This document shows, one piece after another, positions 1 to 11,700 of a stretch of DNA of 64,000 bases. The stretch is from assembly GCA_033239125.1 (NCBI GenBank), contig BSWB01000003.1:108024320-108088319 (forward strand), written 5' to 3'. The first letter of the stretch is position 1. Each line of letters opens with the position of its first letter. A program made the translations under genes and the position numbers. Source of the DNA: Fagopyrum homotropicum. Its lineage: Eukaryota > Streptophyta > Magnoliopsida > Caryophyllales > Polygonaceae. The notes under the pieces are model-generated. The model did no database searches. It had not been told where the DNA came from and worked only from the letters and a program-made list of their open reading frames with translations.

Positions 1-43
1 AAACCTTCCCCGTTCATCTTCTGCAACTCATTCGTCCTCTCCA

Positions 44-3000
44 ATGGCGAGGTGGACACTCATTCCTCCAAAGCTCCACTATTTCAAGCACATCAACTTA
101 TACCAATCCATCGCCATCCTCGCTCTCTGCTCTATCTCCTTCTTCCTCGGATCTTTCCACCGCTCTTCCCTCCCTCTCTCCACCGTCAACCAATCCTCCT
201 CCGCCTGCTCCGTCGTCTCCAATTCCGGAACTCTAGACTTCTCCCCGCACCACACCTCCGATGACTTAAACTCCTCATCAACTACCGTTTCACCGATCGT
301 GAATCGCTTTCCGTCATGTCATTCTAATCTATCTGAATACACTCCTTGTCACGACGTCAACCGATCGCTCCAATTTCCACGCGATCGGCTCATCTACAGG
401 TTTTCTTTTCTCTTCAATTTCCTATTTTTTGTTTCCTTTTACGCGAGATTTTCTCCGTATTATAATAAATTGCTTCTTAATTGCGGTAGGGAGAGGCATT
501 GTCCGAAGAAATCGGAGTTGTTAAAGTGCCGAATTCCGGCTCCGTTTGCCTATACGACGCCGTTTCGTTGGCCACAGAGCCGAGATATGGTCTGGTACGC
601 TAATGTCCCTCACAAGTGGCTCACGATTGAGAAAGCCGGTCAGAATTGGGTCCGGTTTGAGGGAGATCGGTTCACCTTCCCCGGCGGTGGCACCATGTTT
701 CCTCGTGGAGCCAACGCCTACATCGACGAGATCGGCCGGATAGTTAACCTCCGGGATGGTTCGGTCCGGACCGCCATTGATACTGGATGTGGGGTAAGTT
801 TGTCTTTCCTGCTTCTTGCGGTTCTTCATCTGTTTCTTGATTTAGTTTGGATTTCAGCTTTCTTTTTAGTTGACATTTTGGGTCCATCTGTTTAGTCACC
901 GTAGTTTGTTGCGTTGGTGGGGCTGAGTTTGAAGGTTGATACATGATTGTTCTTTCATATCTTTGTGTTTTGTTCTTGTTCTGTTGGCTGATCCCGTAAG
1001 CATAAGAAAATAACTGTGTAGCTTTTGTTGTCATACCCACCCCAGTCGTCTTCTTCTCCAGCGGAGACAAAATCTAATGTTCTATAACATCAAAATTATT
1101 AAAATATGATGGCCCACTGATTGAAATTTTTTACTGCTAATCAATTAAATAATTGTAATCGTGTAATATTATATGTAATACTGATTTTGTCATGAAACCT
1201 ACGATTTGATACAATTTTATACATTTTATTTTTTTAGAGTATTTATAATGTTAAGAATATATCCTTTTTTTAGTGAAATATATGTTTATCAGAAATCAAG
1301 GCAATTGAACTATAACCTCAACAACAGTATACATACGTGTATTCATGACAAAACCCTAATCGAGTCCTAATATATGACTCAATGACAATTCAATATGTCC
1401 TCTGGTGGCCATCCATTTTATACATTTACGATGGGTGAATAATTAATAAAAATTTGCTTAAAATAGATTCTGAAACCATCATCTTAATAGGGTTCTAATG
1501 GATGCATCTTTTAGGGTGATTTTTTTTAGAAAAAAAGCCAAATAGTTGTAACCACACTTATGATGTGTTTTTACGCTGTTCAGTTTTTTTTTTTTTTTTA
1601 AAAATGTACATGCTATGTGTAAATTGTAAAACATGCTTAAAATAGATTTTGAAACCATATCTAAAAATACATGCTACGTGTGAAATATGTAAATTGAAAG
1701 GTAGGACTCCCATTTTTTTTTCATTTTCCAGAAGTAAAAGCAAGAAGAAGGGTGTGATTTGCGGGTATATAGTGAAAAGCAAGTAGGTCTTAATCGGGGT
1801 TGTGGCTTGAAATGAAGGTCTTAATTAATGTTTAGCAATTGAGGATATAATTAAAATGATAAAAATAGGCTCAGTAGTACATCTAGCCAGGTGGTTACTG
1901 ATTAGAGAGCTTGTCCACTGTAAAATATTGAATGAAAATACAGCTGGAGGCTGGAAATTTATCCCAAACAAGAAGTTGATAAAGAGCAGGTCTGTGTTAT
2001 TTATGAGATATTATTGGTTTCGAATGTGAAGGTCTTAACTGGGGAGTGCTAGTGCTGGTAGCTGTACGGTAATTAGTATGTGTTTTATAAGTCTATTTAA
2101 TAATAATGACAAATTGACATGGGATCAACCAACTCTCAAGTTACAACCATGTGTGTGTTGCTTCTTATGCAAACTTTTAAATAGTGCTTGGCATTCTTAT
2201 TTTATTTATGTCTAATCCGTCAGTAATCATCATTATGTCAATTCAATTGTTTAACAAACCAACCATTACCAAAAGGTCAGTATGCACAGCTGCTTCCAAA
2301 TCTGCTGTTTCCAGATTTCTGAATTTCTGCTTGTTGGAATTTTCAACTGTAACTAGAATGAATAAAGTAGCAATTGATCTTCGATATCCATTTACTACGT
2401 ATACGAGTACTGAAATCTCCTAGACCAATTCAGTAGGGTCTCCTTTGATATGGATGCATATATCTAGTTGTTACTATAGGATGTAGTTTATTTGTCATAG
2501 CTTTTCCTAGGATTCTAGTTTTTACGTTTCCCTTGGAAAAGGGTCTGTGCTGAGACATGTGACTAGAACGGAACATCTTGGTGTCTCGTAACAATATTCC
2601 TGCTACATTTGGATCGTGATTGTGTGAATTATGACAGTAAGAAATAGGAGCAACTAGTTATGAGACACAAACAGTCGAAGTAGCAAATTCTTAGAGTTTG
2701 CAGTTGAAAAAGATTTGATAAATGCCATATTTTTGCAGGTTGCAAGCTGGGGAGCTTACCTTCTGTCGCGGGATATCTTGCCACTCTCATTCGCACCCAA
2801 AGACTCGCACGACGCACAAGTGCAGTTTGCTCTTGAGCGGGGCGTCCCAGCACTAATAGGAATTCTTGCTTCCAAGCGTCTTCCTTATCCTTCAAGAGCC
2901 TTCGACATGGCACATTGCTCCCGCTGCCTCATTCCATGGGCCCAATCTGGTGAGCCTAAATCCTCTGATAATTTCTAGTACTGTCGTGACTTTGTACAAC

Positions 3001-4209
3001 GTTTTGTGAAACCAACCTAAGTATGTTGTTGGCTTGAGCAGGTGGACTTTACTTGATTGAGGTGGACAGGATTCTACGGCCTGGAGGCTTTTGGGTCCTC
3101 TCGGGGCCACCCATCAACTGGGAGAACCACTGGAAAGGTTGGAACAGAACCGCTAAAGATTTGAAAGCGGAGCAGTTGAAAATAGAGGAGGTTGCAAAGG
3201 GTCTGTGCTGGAAGAAACTAAAGCAGGTGGGTGATATTGCTGTCTGGCAGAAGCCTACAAATCACGTCAACTGCAAGAAGATTAAGAAGGTTTTGAAGTC
3301 CCTGCCAAGTCTTTGTGAGAATCAGAATCCTGATGAAGCATGGTAATGTCATAGATCCGGAATGCAACTTTACATCTGCTTTTCATAAGCGAGAACACAC
3401 TGAATCATTAACTTAAAATTTGTAGGGAAACCGATATGGAGAAATGCCTGACGCGTCTTCCTGAGGTTTCCAAAATATCGGAGGTAGCTGGTGGGGCGAT
3501 ATCCAAGTGGCCGCAGAGGTTGAACACAGTGCCTCCAAGGATTGAAAGTGGAAGCTTGGAAGGAATCAGCCCGGATATGTTTAGAGAGGATGTGGAGACA
3601 TGGAAAAAGAGGATATCCTACTACAAGAGCCTGAACAATGAGCTGGGCCAGCCAGGGAGGTATCGAAACCTCCTTGATATGAATGCCTACTTGGGTGGTT
3701 TTGCATCTGCGTTAGTTGGTGATCCCGTCTGGGTCATGAATGTGGTCCCAGTTGAGGCCAAAGTGGACACCCTCGGAGCCATATATGAGCGTGGTTTGAT
3801 GGGCACCTACCAGAACTGGTATTTGTTTTTGTTTTTTTTTGTGGTAAGTTAAGTTAGTCTTCAAGAAGTAGTGAGTCAATTAATTATCTGGTGTATTGGT
3901 AGGTGTGAGGCAATGTCTACCTATCCAAGAACATATGACTTCATTCACGCTGATTCAGTATTCAGCCTGTACGAGGGCAGCAGGTGCGAGGTAGAAGACA
4001 TTCTGCTTGAGATGGACAGGGTCCTAAGGCCAGGAGGGAGCGTGATTATTGTGGACGATGTTGATATGGTGGTGAAGATGAAACGCTACACTGAAGAGAT
4101 CCAATGGGAGAGCCGAATATTTGACCATGAGAAGGGGCCGCATCACAGGGAGAAGATCCTTGTTGCTGTGAAGCAGTACTGGACATCACACAAGACGACA
4201 TCTTCATAG
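44..4209 (+). CDS. PMT-family SAM-dependent methyltransferase, PMT15/16-like, six exons, 623 aa
   Basis: Exons 44-399, 490-793, 2739-2949, 3042-3342, 3426-3818 and 3903-4209 join in frame at GT-AG borders and give 623 residues, the usual length of plant PMT (DUF248/Methyltransf_29) proteins. Residues about 19-38 form one hydrophobic signal anchor, as in type II Golgi membrane enzymes. The SAM-binding motif DTGCGVASWGAYLL begins at residue 216 and is split by intron 2. LRPGG occurs at 302-306 and again at 563-567, marking the two Rossmann-like halves typical of the family. AFDMAHCSRCLIPW and YDFIHADSVF are further family signatures. Family members are linked to pectin (homogalacturonan) methylation in the Golgi; the exact substrate here is inferred. 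The start is the first ATG, directly ahead of the anchor. Only 43 bases of upstream sequence are visible, so the promoter lies outside. No break was seen. Confidence 0.93.
794..2738 (+). other. Intron 2 of the methyltransferase gene (1,945 bp)
   Basis: This is by far the longest intron of the gene. It runs from a GTAAGT donor to a TTTTTGCAG acceptor and interrupts the SAM-binding motif in phase 0. It is AT-rich with no credible ORF. A short stretch is partly duplicated: the phrase beginning CTTAAAATAGATT occurs near 1456 and near 1635, and TACATGCTA occurs near 1607 and 1668. No TE coding remnant was recognised in it. Confidence 0.85.
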
Positions 4210-5088
4210 GAACTACTTAAATCAACATTTACACCTAGCTGGAGATATTTTGATAATTGATTCTTCGATGTGAGAGTATTAGTTGTTTCTAACGCCCTGG
4301 TCTTTGGGGGTTGGTATAGGTGGCCATAGATTCATACAAGTATACAGCAGTGGAGATGCTCAAATGGCAAAATTCTTTGTCCTCTTTGATTTTTCAGACG
4401 CATTGCAAAACCCAAATGAACAGAACCAGCAGTAGACAACCGAACATATCATTTAGCTGAAGCAACCAACTCATTATTCGGACTGTAGGTGTAAGAATGC
4501 TTTGTATGGAGCGATACATATATAACATTTAGTTGAGTAAGCTGTTTTGTATTTCGTAAAAGAAATAAAATATGCTTTTTTATTTTACCAACTTGTGCGT
4601 GAGTTGAGTTGTGTCTTTCAATTTGCGTAACTAAAAAATCATAATAATCGTGCAGAAAATGGAATACTTTGTGAAATAGTGAGTGGTTTGTGTTTACGAA
4701 GTCCTGATCTTAAAGTACAAAGAAACTAGTGTTATCCGAAGTTGCAAGCAAATTGCGTTTTTGGAGTGTGTAGTAGCTACATGGGCTTTGAGTAGTAGCT
4801 ATTGCGTCGTGTGTAACCTGCTTTCGACGAGCATAGCTTCACAACGCGCGTATATAAGACTCTCATTTCATAACTTCGTGAAGGTTGGAAACAAAGTTTT
4901 ACATTACGTAACATGTATTATAACACGAAACAGGTGTAAGCCAACGTGGAAACTATGAGACTATGAATAAATTCCCCGTAGGGTTTCCATTGTCTGATGG
5001 ATATATTTACAACAAACGTATCTACAATATTTACGTAGGGCATCCTCTATTTACACATAATTGCATATTCTCGAAACTGGAGGAGGCA
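4210..5088. other. 3' UTR and AT-rich spacer before the TE island
   Basis: The first few hundred bases are presumably 3' UTR. From about 4600 to 5088 I see no ORF, RNA gene or clear repeat end. If the copia element beginning at 5089 ever had its 3' LTR here, its borders can no longer be recognised. Confidence 0.5.
4564..4569 (+). terminator. Possible polyadenylation signal AATAAA of the methyltransferase gene
   Basis: AATAAA lies about 355 bases after the stop codon, followed by a T-rich stretch. The position suits a plant 3' UTR, but plant poly(A) signals are loose and this is a guess from position. Confidence 0.4.
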
Positions 5089-6385
5089 TTACAGTAAAAG
5101 TTTGTCGAGAAGACCCTTTGTAAAAATATCTACACACTGAAAAACCGAAGCTACGTGAAGGACTCGAACATGACCGCGGGCAACCTTATCTTGGGCTAAG
5201 TGAATGTCAATCTCAATATGCTTGATACGTTGGTGTCAAACTGGATTGCTGGCAAGGTAAGTAGCAGAGATGTTGTCGGTGTAGACAATGGATGCCTTGA
5301 CAAGCAGACAATGAAGCTCGAGTAGAAGATTTTGAAGCCAAGAGCACTTAGAAACAACATTGGCAACTCCTCTATATTCTGCCTCTGCACTAGATCGAGA
5401 GACGACAGACTGACACTTTGGAGACCATGAGATTAGTGTGTCATTGAAGAAGACATAGTAAGTTGTGGTGGATCAGCGAGTATCAGGTTAATCGGCCCAG
5501 TCTGCATCTGTGCAGGCAATGAGGTCAAAGTTTTGTGATGGAGAAATAGTGATACCTAACGATGAAGAGCGATTGAAAGTCAAGTATTGAAGGGCCCCAG
5601 CTAAACTCCGGTAGAGGGTCGGATCACTAATAGCCGGAGTAGAGGAGGCGCTTATCTTTACAGACGTCTCAACAGGTGTTGCAGATGGTTTGCAGTTGGT
5701 CATTTTTGCCCATTCAACAATTTCAGGAGCATATTTTTCTTGGGAAAGGAACAGTCCGGACGAAGTTCGACGAACAAAGATGCCCAGAAAGTAGAATAGA
5801 GGACCTAGGTCTTTAAGGGCAAATTCCTTACCCATGCTCCCTATCATTTGTTGGCGTAACATGTCCGAACAAGTTGTAAGAATGATGTCATCGACATATA
5901 GGAGCAGATAAGCAATCTCTGAACCTTGGCAATAAATAAATAGGGACGAGCCACTCTTACTACCGACAAAGCCGATACGACCGAGGAAGCCAGCAAAGCG
6001 TTGACACCAAGCGCGGGGTGCCTGTTCGAGACCGTAGACAGATTTCTGCAAGAGGCATACATGGTTAAGGTGAGTTGTATCACGGAAACTTGGAGGCTGA
6101 AACTTATAAACCGTTCCGTTCAGATGACCGTGGAGGAAAGTATTCTGAACATCGAGTTGGTGGATGACCAAGAACGAGACACAACAATATTGAGGACCAT
6201 CCTAATAGTCGCTGGTTTGACCACCGGGCTAAATGTTTCATCACAATCAACGCCAATTTCCTGGGAACATCCGTAGTTACCAAACGGGCTTGGTACCTCT
6301 CAAGGGAACCATTAGACCTGTACTTGTGCTTAAAAATCCACATGCATCACACAATGTTAACATCAAGAGGACGAGGAACCAAAAC
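5089..6385 (-). pseudogene. copia reverse transcriptase and RNase H, broken
   Basis: Read on the minus strand, 6385 to 5488 carries the RT domain: WIFKHKYRS, then IHQLDVQNTFLHGHL, the catalytic block LLLYVDDIIL, and DLGPLFYFLGI. RNase H follows from about 5488 to 5089 with DADWAD, SRSSAEAEYRGVAN and DIFTKG. There are frameshifts near 6250 and 5490, in-frame stops, and a missing stretch between the end of RT and RNase H where intact relatives have several dozen more residues. It cannot make a working enzyme. It is the downstream half of the polyprotein whose integrase lies at 17537-19205. Confidence 0.88.
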
Positions 6386-6985
6386 TTGTTCGCCACTTAG
6401 CGTGCGTGCAAATAAGTCTTAAATTTATAAAACTAGAAATCAAGCAAGCGAACCCGCAGTGTACGGATCGATATAGTTAAGCAAGAATTCCAGAGTATCG
6501 AACACAGGGATTTGGGGGGAGCAAATTCAATTATAGGTTATCAAGCAAGTAAATGTAAGATCTTTTCGAATTATTGGGAAAACAACAATCCTAAAGATCC
6601 AAGAATCCAACTGTGGCAATCGATTCAAGATATACTAATGATATAAGGACAGAGTTGAGGTATGCAAAGGTATGCTAATGTAAGGTAATCGTACGGTGAA
6701 GTTCCAAAAACCTTATATGACTCACCTAGAAGTCACTCTCTATAAAGGTTGTTGAGGCTTCAGTATAGAAAGGTTCTAAAGGTAAGAATTAACGTCAAAT
6801 ACCCAAACTTGTAATCCAAGGATCAAGACTAACTAAACCGATTAAGGTTGTGACACTCACAATCGAGTTAGAGGTTGTTGAGGCTTCACTACCACCTAGA
6901 AAAGGCAAGCCAAGACTAAGTTAAAGCAAATCTTTAACTTTGGATTAAAGTAAAAGCAAGTTCGTAACTTAACACAAAATTACGG

Positions 6986-7030
6986 GTAGTTCTTGAGTTC
7001 CACGGCCGTGGAAGCTCAAGAACAGACCGT
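6986..7030 (-). repeat. Nested palindrome centred on CCACGGCCGTGG
   Basis: A perfect 12-bp palindrome at 7000-7011 is flanked by GTTCTTGAG on the left and CTCAAGAAC on the right, which pair with each other, and by ACGG-type half motifs outside. It sits downstream of the LTR TATA box in LTR orientation. Confidence 0.85.
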
Positions 7031-7647
7031 GGATTAGGGTTATCGGCGATTCTCTCTAACTCTCAGGGTCCAATCTGTTTACGATCGATCTATCATCATC
7101 TAAGCCACAACTGTCAACCCTTAACCTTAGAATTGTTAAGGGTTTTTAGCCAACAATAGTCATATTGATATCAAATTCAAGGTTTAAAAGAATAAAAGAT
7201 GAAAACTTCCGAAAACCTTCAATAACTTTCAATTCAATCTCAATTCCACAAATCAAGCACAATAACGTCAATAGATTTGGGATAATGCAAACAATCACGA
7301 ATCTTAGATAAGAAGAAAGAACGGGATGTCAATCCGTCTTCTGAATCAAACCTAAATGAGAAGCGAAATCTTCTCACGAACAATCTTCCAAATCTTCCAC
7401 TCTTCCGTCAATCCGGAAATCTCGATGGTAGAACGCAAATCTCTCAATCACAATCTCCGCAAGATGTGAAATTAGGGCAATTCCAAGGTGAAATCGGAAA
7501 ATGCGTCTAAGCGTAAGCGAAGGTTCGTCTAAGCAGAGGTGACGGAATCTCTCTTCGTCCGTCCTTTTATAGTGTAAGATAAAATAACGGCCCGGCCCAA
7601 GTACGTATGATATCGTGGCTTAAAGTGTGGCGAAAAAGATCGCCAAG

Positions 7648-7835
7648 ATCACGGTCGTGGAAGGGTTCCACGGCCGTAATTTAGAGCGTGGAAATCATCA
7701 CGGTTTGACACAATTCCTCCACGGCCGTAGAAGTTGCTGGAATGAACCACGCTTCCCTTGCCATGGTTCCACGGCCGTGGACTTGAACGTGGAATGTAGT
7801 ACGGCCGTATTTTAGAGCGTGGTTTAGGGCTAGAA
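7648..7835 (-). repeat. Dyad cluster upstream of the solo-LTR TATA box
   Basis: Multiple near and perfect copies of CCACGG(C/T)CGTGG lie here, including a perfect copy at 7769-7780, interspersed with half motifs such as TTTAGAGCGTGG. In LTR orientation the cluster is upstream of the TATA box at 7565-7571. Confidence 0.85.
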
Positions 7836-7953
7836 CGTGATTCTTCCTTAGTCTCGTGCATTCTTCAAGTTGGCACTTCCGTAGCTCCTAGGAATGTCCT
7901 CAATTCATGGACATGCTCAATCAAATCCATCCTTGCTCAATTCCGTTCGGAAA

Positions 7954-10568
7954 TGTAACGCCCGAAAATTTTGGAGAGTTTGCAATATTTATTTTTATCC
8001 GGATCTTATCGATATTTTAATATCATAAATATTTTTACGACGGAAATTAAATTCTACAAGTATATATATACATCGATATTTTATTACCCGTGCTAATGTT
8101 GTAAATGATTTACGAGAATGGTTTCTATATTGCAAAGCACATGTGTGAGATTTATTTATTTATTATTTTATCCATATATTTTTATTTCCGTAATTTATTT
8201 TCGGAAAGGTCTGAAAGTTTCCGACTCAGAAATTCCGTTCCGAGCGTTTTGGAATCGAGTTTAGCTTCTTTCTCTTTTTCTTTTCTTTTTCGTTTTCTTT
8301 ATTTTCCCTCTTTCTATTTTTTTTCTTTTTCCTTTTTCTGTGGTTTCGTTTTTTTTTTTTTGTGTCTCCTCCCGCCTGTTCCCGATGTAAAGCAGTGAGA
8401 GGCTTGCATGCCCTAGGCCGACCCCTCGGTCCCGGGTACTCCGCCTCCTCACCCTCCCTCTCCTCTGTCACCTACTGCAGCATTCAGCCCAACCCCTCAC
8501 ACTCCTCTTCACGCAACCCTTCTCGTTTCCCCCTTTCTCTTGCTTCTGTTGAGGACCGGCCATTTCAGGAGAGCTGCAAATCAACTAGAGAAGCAGTGCC
8601 GGGTCGAAGGAGAGTCTCCCCGCTGTTGCAGTGATCAACCGGAGCTACCAGCGTGTAGCCACCGCTAGCCCTCTCTTCTTCTTTCAGTTCCGCCTCGTCG
8701 CCTGGAGGCCGCCGCACAGGGCTTCGGACTGCCACCCTGCTGCTTCTCCTTTCTCCCCCGCCTGCACCGCGCCGGAGCTCCTTTCTTGTGCAGCCGCCGG
8801 AATGGGCCGCCTCTGGCCGGAGATTGGGGCTGCCTGGCTGCCGCAGATTCGCCACCGCCGTCGCCGCTGAAGCCCGCCGAGAAACTCTAGCGCCGCCACC
8901 TCTCTTTTCCCCTGCTGCGTGAGTCCAAGGTTGAAGATAAAGGGTTTTGGATATTGCATTTTTGACCCAGAAATTTGTGTATATTGCAGATGTGCCCTTT
9001 TTCCTTAATTATTCCAGTTTGACACCTCCTCTTTTAGATTCTGCTGTGACTGCCCCTGCTGATTGTTGTTATTGCAGTTTTGACCCCGTTTTTCTAGAAA
9101 TGTGCAGTTTTGCCCTTGAAGTATAAATTAGAGTTTTGACCCCAAAGTTATTTCGGGAAATTGCCGGATTTTGAGAATCTCTTAGTTGCCCGGGAAGTGG
9201 TTTGGTTTTTAAACCGTGTTTATAAATTGTGTAATCGCCCAAGGAAAAAGACTTGCGAGTTTTAACTAGTTTTGAAAACGGGTTCTCCTTAGAGTTTTAT
9301 TTGTTAAGCTTTCCGTTCAAATTTAGCGCTTTAGCTAAATTTGTCTAGCTTTGATGTATAGGTCCGGAAGCGTCGTTAAGTCCACCGAAATCCGTTCTCG
9401 ACACCAGTAAACCGTGCTCTACCATGGACCTTGTGTGAGTACCTTCTCCGTCTTTTAGTTCGATAGCGGTAGTGTATCATATTAGGTGAATCTAGCATAA
9501 CGTAGAGCAAATGCCATGTAGTGGCCTTGACCTTAGGTTAAGTATAGTTTATGAATTGTTGTGTGCATCGGCAAGATTTATTAGATGATCACGGATCTAG
9601 GATCTAGCGTGCTAAGTTATGACCTTACGAGTTTGAGAATATAGAAGTACGAGAGTTGTTATCTTGTCGAATAGTTAATGATAGTATGCCTCGTTGTGAT
9701 CAGGCATTGAGCGTTTCCCGCAAGAAGCCTAGAGGATTGATTCGGATTCGTGTACCTTGAGTGAGGTAAGTCTCCGGACTTACTTAGCTCGTATTCCTTG
9801 TATTAGCATTGATGTGCGATTGGTGGTGTATGTTTATTGTTATTATTTATAACAACTAAACCGGAATTAGGATTACCGACCTTTATATTATTTTGGCCCA
9901 AGTGTATGATAACGGGCGGTGACATCATCTGCCTAGCTCTTGCGAGAGTCTAGGAGGTTCTCGGCGACTAGCCGTGCTGGTTAGACGGTCGGAGGCATCC
10001 GTACCGTTCCATGCCGGAAATAGGGACCGAGGCGGGACCACGGTGGTCTCGTGTCACAAATCTAAGTTGAATTAGAACGGGATATGACTTAATCATAATA
10101 AAGATAATAAACCGGATTGGTGTGCCTTTGATTATGTTGTGTGTTTATGATGTTTTGCTTATGTTTGTGCCTTTCCCGTTAATTCTAATGCCTCGAATAT
10201 AAGCTAACGGTTTTACACCGAATGTTGTAGATTGCATTGCAGGTTAGGATTGCGGCCGAGAGATCCGGAAGAGTGGGCAGCCGGGGTTCCGTACATTTTA
10301 GGATTGGGTTTTGGGTGGAGTCGAGTTTGAGTATTGTATTTGTTGTATGTTGTATGGCGTTTAGTCATTTGGGTTATATTTTCGGCTAAAGTCCTTTGTT
10401 GTATTCTTTCGGGTTTTTCTTTTCATTGCATAAAAATGTATTTCGGATTTGGCTTTTATTTGTGCCTTGTTGCAAGATCCGGTGAAATTGTTGTCAAGCT
10501 AAGGGTCGGGACCCATTGTGAGGTCCCAACCCGTAGCGCCCCGAGTCCCGCGGATTCGGGGTGTTACA
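7954..10568 (+). repeat. Element A 5' LTR
   Basis: 2,615 bp, TG...CA ends. A TATATATATA run at 8061-8070 is the likely promoter. From about 8360 to 8880 the sequence becomes GC-rich and is open in several frames on both strands, unlike its AT-rich surroundings; this probably is an untranslated leader and not a gene. A GTAAGT donor at 9766 and an acceptor TTGCAG ending at 10242 suggest a spliceable leader intron. Confidence 0.93.
9766..10242 (+). promoter_or_regulatory. Putative leader intron in LTR, donor inside a hairpin
   Basis: The donor GTAAGTC pairs with GACTTAC four bases later, forming a 7-bp stem over the splice site. The acceptor context TGCAGGTTAGG is also kept in the divergent LTR fragment near 19350. 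The same unit is in the second LTR at 16559-17035. Splicing is inferred. Confidence 0.4.
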
Positions 10569-10573
10569 AAAAG

Positions 10574-10585
10574 TGGTATCAGAGC
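10574..10585 (+). promoter_or_regulatory. Element A primer-binding site, tRNA-iMet type
   Basis: TGGTATCAGAGC lies five bases after the LTR end, the usual minus-strand primer site of chromoviruses. Confidence 0.9.
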
Positions 10586-11173
10586 CCTAGGTTGACAACA
10601 ATGGCACTCGCAATCTTCTAAAGGCCGAATAAGGAATAAACAGAACCCCGCGGGTTTTGAGTTTTCGTTTTCAAAATCACATGCATGAGTCGGGGTAGAA
10701 TGTACGGACCACCACTCCTTCCGCGGATCTCGGCAGCTTAGCTTATTAGATTTTGATATGTACATATAGATATGATAGATATGGATATGAGGTTTGTAGT
10801 TATGTATGATAGAATTGATGTGTATCTTTGTGATTGTATGTTGCATGATGACTTGTATATATGTGTATAGTTATATATGTGGACGATTATATGTTTTGAG
10901 ACATTACATTATGGATGAAATGCTGGATGTGTTATATTGGTAGTGATATGGACTTAGAATTTATATAGTTATGTATACGTATTCTTATTATATATAGTAG
11001 TAGCACATGGAGTTAATGGACCTAATAAAAAAGGTGATAGTAGAATATCATCACCTTTGAGGTGATGTTGTTGGCATGAGATAACGTTCATACGAGGAGA
11101 AATATGCTCAAGTATCGAGTTGAGTTTTTAGTGTTGACGAACACCATGACGCTTCTCGGATTCCTTTAAAAGG

Positions 11174-11304
11174 ATGTCGAAGAGGAGCATTAGAGATGAC
11201 ATAAATGAAGTACGAACAAGTGGAAGGAAGACTCAAAACAACTTAAGAGGAATCAAGATGGAAGCAATACAAGAAGAGGGAACAACATTAAAGTGTAGAA
11301 GCGG

Positions 11305-11344
<40 letters not shown>

Positions 11345-11700
11345 ATGACCGAACGATGACGAGACCAATGAAGATAACGAACTTAAGTTCTTCAAGAAGA
11401 TGTGTGAATAACTAAGGATGCGAATTGAGGAGGAGAGGGATACATTCTAACAAGGTTAAAGGTGGTATTCCATTTTCTTCAGACGCTCCTAAGCATTGGA
11501 GTCATGACGAGGAGAGTGAACGAACCATTTGCGAAAGATTTATGATACTGTAAGTTAAGCTCACGAGGTACTAAAAAGTAAAGTTTCAACATTACTAGAG
11601 TTATAAGAAGAAGAGCACGGTGGGGATTCACGTGGAGTTGACCGATTTCCATTATGATGATAAGACTAAGAAACGCCAAGAAGGAGGAAGTGTGTATAAG
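11174..11700 (+). pseudogene. Element A gag relic
   Basis: A short open stretch starting with MSKRSIRDDINEV precedes a run of 33 A. After it, another frame reads SSDAPKHWSHDEES, which resembles the capsid block with a W before an acidic run seen in chromovirus gag proteins. Frames change and stops are dense. Assignment rests on position and weak resemblance. Confidence 0.45.
11309..11341 (+). repeat. Poly(A) tract, 33 bases
   Basis: Uninterrupted A run inside the interior of element A. Confidence 0.95.

Noticed and set aside
8226..8870. Overlapping open frames of 63-97 codons in the LTR of element A, repeated at 15020-15664
   Set aside because: They lie in a GC-rich LTR leader, overlap in several frames on both strands, and show no conserved domain. 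Repetition comes from the LTR pair, not from gene duplication.
11309..11341. Poly(A) tail of a processed pseudogene
   Set aside because: No target duplication or host coding sequence lies before the A run; flanks look like element interior.
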